Positions 34,631 through 45,645 of a DNA stretch of 64,000 nt are shown here, piece after piece; the first letter of the stretch is position 1, and the number at the start of each line of letters is the position of its first letter. The position numbers were made by a program, and so were the translations under genes. Under the pieces are notes generated by a model. That model saw only the letters and a list, made by a program, of their open reading frames with translations. It was not told the DNA's origin and made no database searches. Source of the DNA: Gnetum montanum (taxonomy: Eukaryota > Streptophyta > Gnetopsida > Gnetales > Gnetaceae); the NCBI GenBank assembly GCA_015680685.1, contig MNCI01027262.1:1256255-1320254 (forward strand), read 5' to 3'.

Positions 34631-36927
34631 CTACGTAAAAGGGGCAGTTGGTGATTTTGACACCTTGAGAATGAAAGGCACCTTAGGTGTGGGCGCGGAC
34701 ATACCCGCGGCTTTACTGTTACTGGGAGGCTGAGTTGAATTCGGAGAAGGCGCCCGAATGATGAAGGGTGGCCTTGAGACACCACTAGCTGCCGGTGAAT
34801 AGCTTGTCCCCCATGGTGAAATGGGAGGCACATGTAAAACAAAATGTTTTTTTGGCGGTACCTTCCTTTCACTGTCCGTACTCACCACGTTGATTGTGTA
34901 GGGTGCATCGTTTGCATTCAACGGATCCTTGTACACGTGCAACGCTTGGTTTTTCGGACGCGTTGGACTATTGCCGTCTAATTTGAGTGAACCATCGTCA
35001 ATCATGCGTTGAATGTCGTCTTTCAACGCCCAGCAGTAATCTGTATCATGACCACATAACTGATGGTAGTCACAGAAATGGTCTAGCCTAAAAGACCTCA
35101 GAACTGGTGGTTCGTCAGGTAGGGCTAAAGAAGGATTCTTCAGCAGTTCACAATGATGCTTGTGACGCTTCAGAGCTTCTTCGGATACCTTCTTAGTCTG
35201 AATGTATCCTGCCCTGAGTAGTTGTTTCAAAAGTTCCAAGTGTTTTACAGGAAGGGCTGTATACTTTGAGCGATCTTTACGCTCAAAGTTTGGTTTTGGC
35301 TGAGGGGGCTTTTCAACGACAGATGTGTTTTGGCTGGTACTAATCGCATTAGCTGTGGTCTCGGGTGATGTCCTAGGTGCCTTCTTATTTTTGTTCTTAG
35401 CGCCCTCAGCCAACGCAGCTACCGTCATTGTTGTTGTTTTACCTTTATCCTTGCCTTTGTTGTTAGTGTTTTTGTAGGCGACATACTCCGGGTCTTTACT
35501 AACATCTTGGATGCTTTTAGTCTGGGCGAAGGCCTAATGTAAGGAGCTAGGGGAAAGATAATATAGCTTAGATCTGATAAAATCATTAACTGCTCCTTTG
35601 AATATGGCCAGCAAATGGGCCTCTGCGATTAGCTCATGGATTTCGTTCAAAGTAGCACTCCATCGCTGTATGAACTTTTGGACTAGTTCGAGCGGGTCTT
35701 GTTTCACTCCCATAAGCTGATCTAATGTGACCTCCGACTTTAGGTTGTATTTAAAGCGAGTCATGAACTATGTCAGGAGCTCTTCCAAGGTTGAGATGGA
35801 AGAGCGAGGGAGGGCACGATACCAATCCAAAGCTTTCCCTGCCAGAGACATCGCAAAGACATGGATGATTATGTGAGGCCACTGCTGTAACAACAAAGAT
35901 TCGGATCTGACGGTGACCAAGTGAGCGTTAGGATCTCCCTTCCTATTATATTTAGTGAAATGGGGTAAGGACATCCCCAGGGGCAACGACAGCATGGGGA
36001 CCGTTGGACTAATAGGATCATCTTGATAGAAATCCATGATCTGTATAGTGTCTGAACCAGCAGCCTTAAGGCGTCTAACCTCCTCGGTGAGGGTTTGAAT
36101 AAGTAAGAATGCTTGATCTAAGCCTATGGATGAAGATGCTTGTGTAGGGGGAGCAGGGAGTTGAACTGGAAGAGCAGTGCCAGGGAGTGGAAATGGAGGA
36201 ATGGCTTGACTGGCAGGTGGTGCAGCAAGGATCCTAGCGGACGAAGCTACTTGTGAAGACCACCACCCACCGGGTTGGGCAGAGAGATTTCGCACTACCG
36301 GCTACAAGGGATAGGGATGATAAGGATATTGTGGGACCATCTGTGGAATATGCGTTGTAGGTGCAGCCTCACACCATATACTGTAGATTGGTTATGTTGC
36401 GCTGTGGGGATGATCCACTGACTTGCGACAGGCTGTTGGACGGATGTCTGTGGCTGAACGACAGCTGTGATCTGTTGGCTTGGAGGGGGCGGCAGCAATA
36501 AAGTTTGTACCAGATTTTGCACCGGGTGAGTTGTAGATACGGCGTGGGGTTGGATCTGAGGGATAAAATGGAGCACGGTGGTTGTTGGGACCACCGACGG
36601 AATGCTGATTACGTGTGGTGATGAAACCGCCCCCATGTTATTTTGGGGTATTTGCACTTGCAGCCCAAATGACTACGTAGTGGCTTGCGGGATGACAGGA
36701 ATGTGAGTTTGTGTGGTCATGGCGGGATTAAGAGGGGCGGCTTCTCCGTTGAGAGGGAATAAGGGATTTATGTAGGTATGGGGGCTCAGAGTATGGTATG
36801 AATGTTCAGACTGGGCTGCAAATTTGTCATCTTCTTCCTCCCCGTTTTGGGGTTCCAACATGGACCAGGTAGCCTGACTCTTAGCCATGACCAATTTTGT
36901 TATGATTTCATGGTAATTTTTTGTCAA
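34631..36927 (-). pseudogene. gag: Gag of the Tat/Ogre-like element
   Basis: The N-terminal part (36927-36300) is Pro/Gln/Thr-rich and in a different frame from the rest; one frameshift lies near 36300. The core (36295-35534) has LPHFTKYNRKGDPNAHLVTVRSE, MSLAGKALDWYRALP and FIQRWSATLNEI, the standard Ty3/gypsy gag domain, with a TAG at 35765 (Gln expected). The C-terminal part (35428-34631) is basic, then has CDYHQLCGHDTDYCWALKD, the Cys/His-containing signature that closes Tat-lineage gag, and a Pro/Ser-rich tail. Stops at 35532 and 34629 are also TAG. Gag would form the particle and bind RNA. Confidence 0.75.
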
Positions 36928-37466
36928 AGGAATGATGTTGTAGGCGGTAGGGGTAAAATCGTGACCCCCTCAGTGAACCATCTCAAAATTTCATTTCGCC
37001 TCGATTTCGGCTCGGCTAAGGGCAAGCTTTGCCTGGATCTTGACGCAGATAAAGTTATATTCCTCAGGAGTCATGACGGTAAATATGGGATCTTTGCCCT
37101 GCAGTCTCAATGACCGACGCGATGGTCCCTAATGTCCTATAACACCAGAAGCTGGTCCAGTGGTGGTAGTGGGATTCACAGATGTGGCACCTGAGTCAGT
37201 TGTGATCATGGCAGTTGTGGTTGTGAATGCAGAATCCATTGGTCAAGTAAGTTAACGGTGATAAATGACTGGATCTAAAAAGGGATGGACAAAGAAGATC
37301 ACGATTAGGCTTTCTACCCTGTAGGATTCCAAAGGAATTGTTACTATGACCGATCTACACCGCACACTTTTTTGTAAACTTCCCTAGAGGTATTACGTTT
37401 ACGTTTTGGCAACATGGGCACAGATCGCTTACAGGGCTACCCGTAAAAATACGAATTGGAGCCTAG

Positions 37467-37484
37467 GCCCTTCTTCTAGTGCCA
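37467..37484 (-). promoter_or_regulatory. Candidate primer binding site of the Tat/Ogre-like element
   Basis: Six bases inside the 5' LTR, the minus strand reads TGGCACTAGAAGAAGGGC, starting with the TGG complementary to a tRNA CCA end. I could not assign the tRNA. Confidence 0.5.
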
Positions 37485-37490
37485 GAAAAC

Positions 37491-39091
37491 TGTTACGACG
37501 GAAAATGTCGGTAGCTGGAATACCAAACAAAATCCGTGTGCACAGTCTTAACCACGGATCCGTGCGAGGGCTGTGCTGGAGAAAACGAATCTGCAGTGCT
37601 CTGAACGGTCTTGTCGATCAGATGGGGACTTACTAAATCAGTAAATCAACGAAGATTATAGGCGTTTCGTGGAACGATCTGATTCGATAAATCGCGAAAG
37701 GAGAGGAAAACGATGTAAATAAATTGCAATAATGACAACGTTAACGCGACAAAGGGAATTGGATCTAAGAGAAATGCGTGATTTCAAGATCTGTACTTTG
37801 ACCTGAAAGAACGAGTATCATGTATACAAAATTACAATGGGAAGATTCTGATTATCTTGTGCGAAACATACACAAAATAATAAGAAAACTGTTTAACAAG
37901 GAGTGCAGAATGGAGCTCAGTCTACCTTGTAAGCCAAAGACGAAGTGCAAGGAAGGTCAAGCTCGAATGTCTATCGACCAACTGTGTCTGATCAATAAAT
38001 CTTGCCAACTGCACCAGATGATCTCTCTCTCAATCTCTGATCTATCTTCTTCGCTTTGGATAGTCTCTGCTCCAAACTACCAAGGATCACCGATGGGAGA
38101 ACTGTATCTTCACCAAAAGGTATGATTGCTCCTGCTGCCAAATGCTCCAAAAAATGTCTCTTGCTTCTGCTCAAGGATGATAACTGCCAAAAGTTGAAAA
38201 TGCCAGCCACTGCTCTCTGTTCAAAAAAAGATGAGAAGAAGTCCCGCTGCCCTTCTTTTCTTCTCCAACTGAGGTATTTATAATATGCAGAAAAGGCACG
38301 GCCTTGATGACACGTGTCTCAAATTTTCCGGATGTTGTTGACTTGACGAACTGGCTATGTCACGTCACATTGCAACATACGTTGTCAATTCTTTTGCCAA
38401 AGCTACTTCATGATTACGCGCAATACGCTTATCAGCGTATTGCGCGTATGGGTTGCAAATGTGTAACTGCTTTACCCAGCTTTACGCTGTATTACACTTG
38501 TTTACGCTGTGTTGCATATCAGAGTGTAACAAAGCATGGAAATAGTGAGTGAAGTTGTTTTACACTCATTTACGCAGCAAAGCGTAAAAAATGATCAACT
38601 CGACGATAAATTAGGCTAACATACGTTGTGTAGCGTAACGAGCGTAAGGTGATCAATCTGTAAAAAAGAAAGGAGCCGATCTGTCGCGCTTCTTTTGGAC
38701 TTTCCCTTTGACCTTTTTGAAGCTCATTACGCTGCCTTGCGTAACAGAGCGTAAATCCAACCCTGGACAAAAGACTTAGCAGGATATGCGAGAAGTCACA
38801 TATTATGCTGCTTAAGCGTTAAGCTTCACCAAATCTGCTGAAGTAAGTTACCTTCTGACGTCAGACTATGTTAAGCAGAATTACGCTAAGCATCATTACG
38901 CTATGTTGCGTAATGTAGCGTAAAGACAGAAAACATAGTAAAATTGGAATTTGTGAGGAAGTTGGAGACTTGATGCCGGGCGCCGTTTCGCCTTGCTTTG
39001 GCTTGTTCTACCTTCCGGAATTCTATCATGAACTTTTGCCTGAATCGTGAATCTTCACCTAAGGCTGATTCACAATTTCCACGGTGTTTCA
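37491..39091 (-). mobile_element. 5' LTR of the Tat/Ogre-like element
   Basis: 1601 bp; TGAAACACC at 39091 to TAACA at 37491 on the minus strand. U3 (39091 to about 38290) has more than a dozen GCGTAA/TTACGC words; the minus-strand TATA box is at 38275-38282. It keeps the intact terminal dinucleotide lost in the other LTR. Confidence 0.85.
38275..38282 (-). promoter_or_regulatory. TATA box of the Tat/Ogre-like 5' LTR
   Basis: TATAAATA on the minus strand, just downstream of the GCGTAA-rich U3 and conserved in the partner LTR at 22109-22116. It would drive the gag-pol transcript. Confidence 0.6.
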
Positions 39092-39888
39092 GAGCATTCC
39101 GACTCTTCCAAAAATTAAACAATTTCTTTGGTGCCTCCTTCATCAAAGCTTACCTATCGATAAACATCGTGAATACCTTGGGATTCCAAATCCTAATTGC
39201 CCTCTTTGTGGAGGTCCTGATGATTTTGTCCATGTTTTTTGGCATTGCCCCTTCACTTAGTCTTCATGGGAGTGGGTTTCTAAAGTTTTTCCTTTGTGCA
39301 AGTTTTCCCATGAGGATATCTTGTTCGGCTTTCTGGCCACTCCATCTGTTGACCTTTAGTTTCTTTGGGAAGTTATTAGGCCACTCGTTCTTTATTATAT
39401 ATGGAAGCGCAGATGCATTGCTCTTTTCCAGAACACTGATGCGTCTAAGTCTAACCATTTATCTATTATGGAAAAATTTCAAATTCTTCGCCTTGTGCAT
39501 TTCCAAATTATATCTTACACTTCTAAGTTAAAGTTGGATACTAATCAGTTGTTTTATTGTTTGCAACCTTGGAGTAGATACACCAATTCGTGCACTCTTC
39601 CCCATCTCGATCTGCTACATCAGAGTGTCTCATCATAATTCTGAGCCTTTTTAGCTCTCTGTAGTTCCCTTGGTTTTATTAACTCATAGTTCCTAGTGAC
39701 TCCTAGCATGAGGTTGCTCTTTGGAATGTACTCCTACATCATGTGAAGGTTTATGTTTCAAGATGTTTTCCTTCAACATCTGCATTTGACATTGTTCTTC
39801 TCCCTATTTAACCCTCAATATGTTTAGATGTTGATCATGTACTTAATCTCATTTAATTAATAAAATTCTCTTTTTGGGGTCCGACACC
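39092..39888 (+). pseudogene. L1-type LINE, part 3: zinc-finger domain and 3' end
   Basis: Directly continues part 2: IPTLPKIKQFLWCLLHQSLP, then the zf-RVT cysteines in NCPLCGGPDDFVHVFWHCPF (about 39200-39258), then a long C-terminal region to about 39640 with occasional stops. The 3' untranslated end has AATAAAATT near 39858 and finishes TTTTTGGGGTCCGACACC without a poly-A tail. The 16-bp target duplication follows. Confidence 0.85.
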
Positions 39889-39904
39889 CCATATTTACTT
39901 TCTT
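39889..39904 (+). repeat. Right target-site duplication of the LINE
   Basis: CCATATTTACTTTCTT, identical to 11303-11318. Confidence 0.85.
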
Positions 39905-40829
39905 AATTAGAATAATAGTATTAAAGGTGATTTGCATAAGTATTCTAGCTACTAAATACCAGAATTTAAAGTCTTTTGTCTTGAAAGCGCATTGGAATTA
40001 AACCTAGGGGATGATTATTACCATAATCACCTTGGCATCCATACATACTAGAAACCATAGAGAGAAAAAACCGAAAAAGGAGCGTTCAAGCGTGACATGA
40101 TATGTGTGCAAGTGAGTCCATGCTCTTCACGGATGCCTGGAATTTGACGTTGATATAAACGTATATGATGTTTCAAACCGTATTAAACAGATGATTGTTT
40201 CAATAAAACGTAGGAAATTACTATGTACACATGTCAAGCAGTACAGTATATTCTACATTACTATATTCTACATGTCAAGCTTCCAGGTTCCACAATCCTT
40301 CCAGAGTTTGTACCGCCGAGCTTCCAGGTTCCAAAATCCTTCCAGAGTTTGTACACTGAGCGCTTCAAGAGTCCTGTCAAGGTTATCTGGACCAACTCAT
40401 CCATCTCCGTACCACCTTTGACGAACTTTCCGACGATTTGGAAACAGCCAAGCACCTCCTACCCACTCCCACATTTTCAGCGTCACAGAAGTTTCTCCTC
40501 GTGAGCACTGCTGAAAAACGTGCAAGCCAAAATTTAATTTGCGGAGACCCACGAAACCCACCACCCACCTCACTGCTACCACTTTTTCGGTGCAAGCGCA
40601 ACTGTGGAAAACGCCCTCTCACAGGGGGTCCAGAAGTCGTAGCCCCTGTGGAAAAATGAGCCGACAACATGTTTTTAACCAGATGATAGCTCGGCATCTT
40701 TTCTCCACCGATACGGATTCGCTCAGCGCAGTCAAACTTGGCCATGTTTTCTGAATGCATTTCACGGGGAGTCCACACACCCCAGTTATTCCAATCCCGC
40801 TTGCGAAGTAAAGCAGCAGCCCTGCGTTC
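39905..40829 (+). other. Upstream region of the dirigent gene
   Basis: Single-copy-looking, less AT-rich DNA between the LINE target duplication and the dirigent TATA box. It contains a 41-bp-period duplication (40278-40354). Open frames here, including a 221-residue minus frame overlapping the gene start (40383-41048), have no recognisable domain and run antisense to the dirigent CDS. Confidence 0.5.
40278..40354 (+). repeat. Direct duplication upstream of the dirigent gene
   Basis: A 36-bp segment starting AGCTTCCAGGTTCC and ending GAGTTTGTAC occurs at 40278-40313 and 40319-40354, differing at one base, about 500 bp before the TATA box. Confidence 0.85.
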
Positions 40830-40837
40830 TATAAAAT
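40830..40837 (+). promoter_or_regulatory. TATA box of the dirigent gene
   Basis: TATAAAAT lies 54 bases before the start codon, which predicts a transcript start near 40860 and a 5' leader of about 25 bases. Confidence 0.7.
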
Positions 40838-40883
40838 CCAGACCAGAGGAGGAAATACAGCAGAAGCTCGCACAAGACCAGAA

Positions 40884-41432
40884 ATGGCTGCCAGGGCTAA
40901 GAAGCTGCGATCTGTCCTTGTGGCAGTGTTCCTGTTTCTGTGCGTGGCCTCGGCAGCGACTGCGGGGAAAACGAGGAAGGAGAAAGTGAGCCGGCTGAGG
41001 TTCTATTTCCACGACATCCTTGCCGGCAGCAACAGGTCCGTGGCTCAAGCCGTGGCACCGGCAAAGGGTTTCCCGAACGCCTTCGGCACCATTAATGTGA
41101 TCGACGATCCGCTCACGCAGGGGCCGACTCTGGATTCACCCCGGGTGGGAAGCGCCCAGGGACTTTACACTTCTGCTTCCTGTACTGGTGATGGAAATGT
41201 AAGGTTGCTCATGGCCATGAATTTTGTGTTCGGCAGTGGCAGGTATAATGGCAGCACTCTTGCTGTTTTGGGCAGCAACGCTGTTTTGCACGAGATGAGG
41301 GAGATGCCGGTCGTTGGTGGGACTGGGCTTTTTCGGTTCGCCCGGGGATATGCGCAGGCTCGAACCCGTATCTTTGATATTAAGACCGGCAATGCCGTTG
41401 TCCGCTACGATGTCACTGTGATGCACTTTTAG
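40884..41432 (+). CDS. Dirigent protein, intronless, complete
   Basis: 182 residues, the usual family size. An N-terminal signal peptide (basic start, hydrophobic residues 11-27) indicates secretion to the apoplast. The dirigent beta-barrel follows: LRFYFHDILAG (38-48), FGTINVIDDPLT (67-78), SAQGLYTSAS (90-99), LMAMNFVF (109-116), GRYNGSTLAVLG (119-130), REMPVVGGTGLFRFARGYA (139-157) and DVTVMHF at the end. Two N-glycosylation sequons occur, at Asn50 and Asn122. Dirigent proteins steer phenoxy-radical coupling in lignan and lignin-like pathways and are abundant in conifers. After GGTG this protein has Leu149, where lignan-forming DIR-a members, as I recall, have Asp, so a DIR-a (pinoresinol-type) role is unlikely and a DIR-b/d-like role is more likely. 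The first Met is preceded by an A-rich context (AGAAATGG). This is the only intact host gene in the window. Confidence 0.93.
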   Translation: MAARAKKLRSVLVAVFLFLCVASAATAGKTRKEKVSRLRFYFHDILAGSNRSVAQAVAPAKGFPNAFGTINVIDDPLTQGPTLDSPRVGSAQGLYTSASCTGDGNVRLLMAMNFVFGSGRYNGSTLAVLGSNAVLHEMREMPVVGGTGLFRFARGYAQARTRIFDIKTGNAVVRYDVTVMHF

Positions 41433-41658
41433 CCTTGATTTACTTACAGGGATTTAGTTGAGAGAATCCTTGATTGGTAGTTTAGGACTTTGTAGGGGTT
41501 TATTTGAGAAAGAATCCTTGAATGTTAGTTGCTGTATCGAAATGTTCTGTGGGATAGTGTGTGTTACAGTCTTGCAGATGCGGCCAGGGCACTAGCCTGC
41601 TGCTGTTCTCTGTTGAAAACTGGAGCTAGGAATTTGTAAATTTGGGAATTTTCAGAGT

Positions 41659-41665
41659 AATAAAA
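41659..41665 (+). terminator. Polyadenylation signal of the dirigent gene
   Basis: AATAAAA 227 bases after the stop, followed by a G/T-rich stretch. It gives a 3' untranslated region of about 250 bases. Confidence 0.6.
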
Positions 41666-41689
41666 CTGGGGTTTTGCAGGAATCATCGA

Positions 41690-44642
41690 TTTCATTTACA
41701 TGCTTTAATTCTACAAGAAACCACAATCTGAAAGACCCATTTGTATTAGATAGTTAGAAATTTGGTCGATCTGTTGTAAATGTTACCAGGAACTTGGATG
41801 ATTTTCTTCATGATGTTTTCGAAATTTATAGTATTTGGACAGAATAAAATTTCAGTTTCAATTTCATAAAATTGGGTTATGAATAAAGTACTCCGTCTCC
41901 ACTGAAAGATTTCAGGAAAGAAAAACTCCAGGAAAAATGATAGTTGCCATCTGAATCGCCAAGAAATGTACGTACAGATGCAGTAAAAATGTTGATAGCA
42001 GGGTTATTTTGCTACTTGGGTTATTGAACAGAATTTGCTGGCGGAAACGTGCAAGAAACGTTCAACAAAAAAGTAACTTATGATGCTTCCCCCATAATCT
42101 TTTTATGTTTATTAGATTGTATAATAAAATTAACAGCAGCACCTCACTTACGGAATTTGTATTGAAAACGCGTTTTCGTGTTTACTGTAATCCTGTGATG
42201 CATATCATGAAACTCAAGAATATTACCAAGGAGTACACAGTAATTTGATTATTTAGAGTGGGTCATATAAACATATTTCCACTTTTCAGAAACACAGATT
42301 GGAAAGAACTGAATCTACGTTGGGACATCTCTACTGTTCTTTCTCTGCAGCGAAATCGCATAGAAATTTTTTTCTTTCCCCTGTTCATGGTCAAGATGCT
42401 TTACATCTGCCAGTGCAAATCCGTGACAACCGTCATGACATTTGTTTATATTTTGCTAAAAAACGAACATTTCGGACATGACTGTGTTTTATGCATCTGA
42501 AGCATGTAATAATGATACTTGCCTTCACTCTGATATATCACGTGAAAATTTTATAAGTAGACACCATGGTCGTCGGCAGCCGACCGACTTGTGTCCTAAA
42601 ACGACGAAAGTCGATGAGAGATTCCTGGTTGGTGTGGACCCGCTGTTATACTGTGACCTTTAAATAGATATGAAAATTCATATCGGTTTTCAATGTGGCA
42701 GGGGTAACATTTTGGTGTGACATCTCTGTGGGTCACACTTTGGGCTGGAAATTAATGCCGGTATGCTTATTAAATATTTTTGTTGTAAAATAAATTCAAA
42801 TACTTTAAATCAGTTTTATAATGCCTGTCATTTGCAAAGTGCACCAGAGGGGTGATTTTAAGATTGGTTTTATTGTTGTTACTCTTATAGTTTAACTAAA
42901 TGATTGTTCTTAATTTAACATGTTTTCATTTCTGCTCTATCAGCCTTAGCTTTATTTTCTCAATTTTGTTTTTTATTTTAATATATTTTATTTAATTTGA
43001 AAGGCAAGTGAATTTCTTTTGACAAGCACCCCTGGTAGTCAATTTATAACCTACTCATATCTATTCTGCTGTGTGTGAGTAGGGGCTGTGCTACTAACCC
43101 TGAGTTATCTTGCCTTAAGAAAATGAATATGAAAATCATCTCCAGAAAAATATATGGACGGTGCTTGTTTTCTTAATTTTTCTTTTCTTGTTCGTTGCTT
43201 TGCTGGTCTCGATGATCCGAGGGACATCTTTCCAGAGAATTATTTACATGCAACCATAACAATGTTTATATGTTATGATATGTTCACCATTGTGGAAAAA
43301 CTTTTTGTTACTGTGTCAGACATGGCAGATTCCTGGTTAAAATGTGAAACTTTCTTGTTACCGTGTCACCCTTGTCCGATTTTCGGGTTACCGAGTAAGA
43401 GGATTAATACCTTTCTTGGAAGTCCTTCCATCTTATTGAACCTTTCCATTTTTTTTTCTTGGTTCTCTCAACTTTTAATTTCTCTTTTATCATTGAAATT
43501 TTTCCATTTTTCTTCATTGACCCAATAACTCTGGGCAGCACTAATAGGGAGTTGTCGGCTTCCTTAGTGACAAAGAATTCAACGAGATCCAATCATATGC
43601 ATCAACCATACAAAATCAAAAGCTTTCTCGGATTCATAAATTATACATTTAGGTTATATTGTCAAATTGATAGTTGGCCATGGAAAATCAAGGTCAAATA
43701 ATCAAATTATAGAAATCATTATCAAATCTTTTGCCTTCATTGTCAAGTTAACCCATATTGTTAAGATAAGCCATCTTGAATTTTTTACAGGAAGATGATA
43801 TCCTTGGTCATAGTAGTTCATTATTGTAAACCTAGTTAAGCATGTCACCATATATCATAGGCATGCATATATTATCATACATACTCCAATTTCTATAACA
43901 AATTCTAATTTTTTTTTTACAAATAAAATTAAAATAATGGGTAAAAGAAATTTAAAGCTTCAACCTCTTACTTCTTATTATAATTGCTTACCATCATCCC
44001 ATTTACCTCAATTAGATTGTGATTTTTTTAAAATTTTATTTAAACAAATAATCATAAGTCCTACCCTTGCCTACTAGTAGGCCTTTCACCTAGGGGTGGG
44101 AGCCAAGCACACATAAGCATAGTTGGATGTATGCATGCCCATCATCCATGATCACATCCTTGTAATAACAAGCTATTGCAACCAAGTTTATGATCTTCAA
44201 CTTTACCATCTTATACCTAAAATAATATAAAATTTTATTATACATTTATTAGCATTTTGGTATTATTAATTTTGAAACTAAAATTGAAATCTTATTATGT
44301 TCTTAGACCCTTTAAAACTATTAAATACTATTCTTGATAGGATTCCACACAACTCAACTAAATTTACAACTATAATATCTCACATATGTATAATGTGCTC
44401 AAATGTAGGATATTGTAGGAAAATTTAGTATTCATCTTTAATGCTATTTGTATTTCATAGTTGGCATATTTATTCTTTATGAGTTATTTTGAGTCTTCTG
44501 GTTTTAACTCTTAGATGATGAGATCTCATTCATGGTCTATTAACTATGCATCACAAATGGTGAATAATAACAAATAATAAATAAGTTTCCTTTGAATTAA
44601 TAGCTCCCATGATACTATTAAGATAGAAATGTTTTTCCTAAA
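41690..44642. other. Intergenic AT-rich sequence
   Basis: No coding domain recognised. The longest frame (43154-43528) is Leu/Phe-rich and T-rich by composition only. The right end is the insertion point of element C (CTAAA at 44638-44642). Confidence 0.45.
44638..44642 (+). repeat. Left target duplication of element C
   Basis: CTAAA, identical to 56708-56712 after the 3' LTR. Confidence 0.85.
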
Positions 44643-44649
44643 TGATGAG

Positions 44650-44745
44650 AGTGGTTACTCTAGCAGTTTATTCTAATTATTAGAGTAGTTACCCTAGTGG
44701 TTTATTCTAATTATTAGAGTGGTGACTCTAATTATTAGAGTAGTT
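44650..44745 (+). repeat. U3 repeat array, element C 5' LTR
   Basis: Near-tandem copies, period about 34 bp, of AGTTACTCTAGCAGTTTATT joined to CTAATTATTAGAGT. The 3' LTR has one additional unit (55798-55925). Confidence 0.75.
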
Positions 44746-44756
44746 GCTCCAAAGTC

Positions 44757-44764
44757 TATAAATA
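44757..44764 (+). promoter_or_regulatory. TATA box of element C 5' LTR
   Basis: TATAAATA after the U3 repeat array; conserved at 55939-55946 in the 3' LTR. Confidence 0.65.
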
Positions 44765-45510
44765 CAATGCCCAGGCACACAATTGGAAAAAGAAGTCTTT
44801 AATAGCGAAACTCTTGTAGTCTATTTGAAAGTTAGAGTATTTTCCAAGTGTCCACAACAAAAGGTCTAAGTGTGGACGGATCTTTATTCGAGCATTGTGT
44901 ACCTAAGCACACCTTATGTACAACAATAAAGATGAGCTCTTTGATTCATCCTTGCAGCACTTGAGATTTGTTTTCTTACGCATTTATTTTATTTTATTTT
45001 CTTATACATTTATTTTATTTTATGCACTTTACATTTTTATTATTAGCACAACAATTCATTTTGATCAATTAATCAAATCATTAAATTACACAAGCATGAC
45101 CACTTCGAGCATGCGTGTAATGCTTGGTAACCCAGTAACGATTAGTGTTTGGTAATCCGAACAGTGTTGCACTGGTTCAGGATGTGCACGGAAAGTCGAA
45201 ACGGATGCTGGTGTTAGGATTAGTTAGAACTTAGTTAATGAGTAGTTAAGTTAAATTAGTCAATTAGTTACCTCTCTCCTTCTCTACTCGCATAGGACAT
45301 AAAAACATAAAGGCTATAAAAATCATATGTCTCAAGCTTACTTAACCATACAATTGTGACATACAAGTAAGCTTGGGAAGATAACGATCAACCAACCCAT
45401 CCTTATTCCACAAGAGCACATAAGCACCTGGTCTTTGGAATTCAACCGGATCGTGTGTGAAATGCTCATATTCGTATGGTTGAGCATAGGGGTACCTCAC
45501 TGCTCATCAT

Positions 45511-45528
45511 TGGCATTGTTGCCAGGGA
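45511..45528 (+). promoter_or_regulatory. Primer binding site of element C (worn tRNA-Asp type)
   Basis: TGGCATTGTTGCCAGGGA one base after the LTR; the same site as in element B (14125) with several substitutions. Confidence 0.7.
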
Positions 45529-45645
45529 CTTAGTTGTTTGTGTGTTAATTAGAACATAGGAAATCATTCACATCATTGGAACGAACCCTTAGGGTTGATT
45601 GAGAAAATAATAAACAAGAATACATTGCACACTGAATAGACAAGT

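Larger units (their letters stand above)
21327..39091 (-). mobile_element. Tat/Ogre-like Ty3/gypsy retrotransposon, 17.8 kb, minus strand
   Basis: Paired 1.6-kb LTRs, a polypurine tract, a candidate primer binding site and the order gag, protease, (5.3-kb insert), RT, RNase H, second RNase H, integrase, all on the minus strand. Gag-protease forms one frame from 36295 to 33449 with stops but no frameshift. RT to integrase forms another from 28136 to 25146. A gag-pro frame separated from an RT-RH-IN frame by an intron is the hallmark of Ogre elements, and a second RNase H is a hallmark of the Tat lineage. The very large size also fits. By eye the LTRs differ at several percent of positions, so the insertion is not recent. 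Confidence 0.85.
44643..45509 (+). mobile_element. 5' LTR of element C
   Basis: 867 bp, TGATGAGAG to CTCATCA. U3 is a tandem of TAATTATTAGAGTAGTTACT-like units (44650-44745); TATA box at 44757-44764. From GGACGGATCTTTATTCGAGC on it follows the LTR of element B. Confidence 0.88.

Noticed and set aside
40383-41048. 221-residue minus frame overlapping the dirigent gene
   Set aside because: It is antisense to the dirigent CDS and promoter, has no recognisable domain, and the dirigent frame explains the codon constraint.
43154-43701. Leu/Phe-rich frames
   Set aside because: Arise from T-rich sequence; no motif or signal supports a gene.
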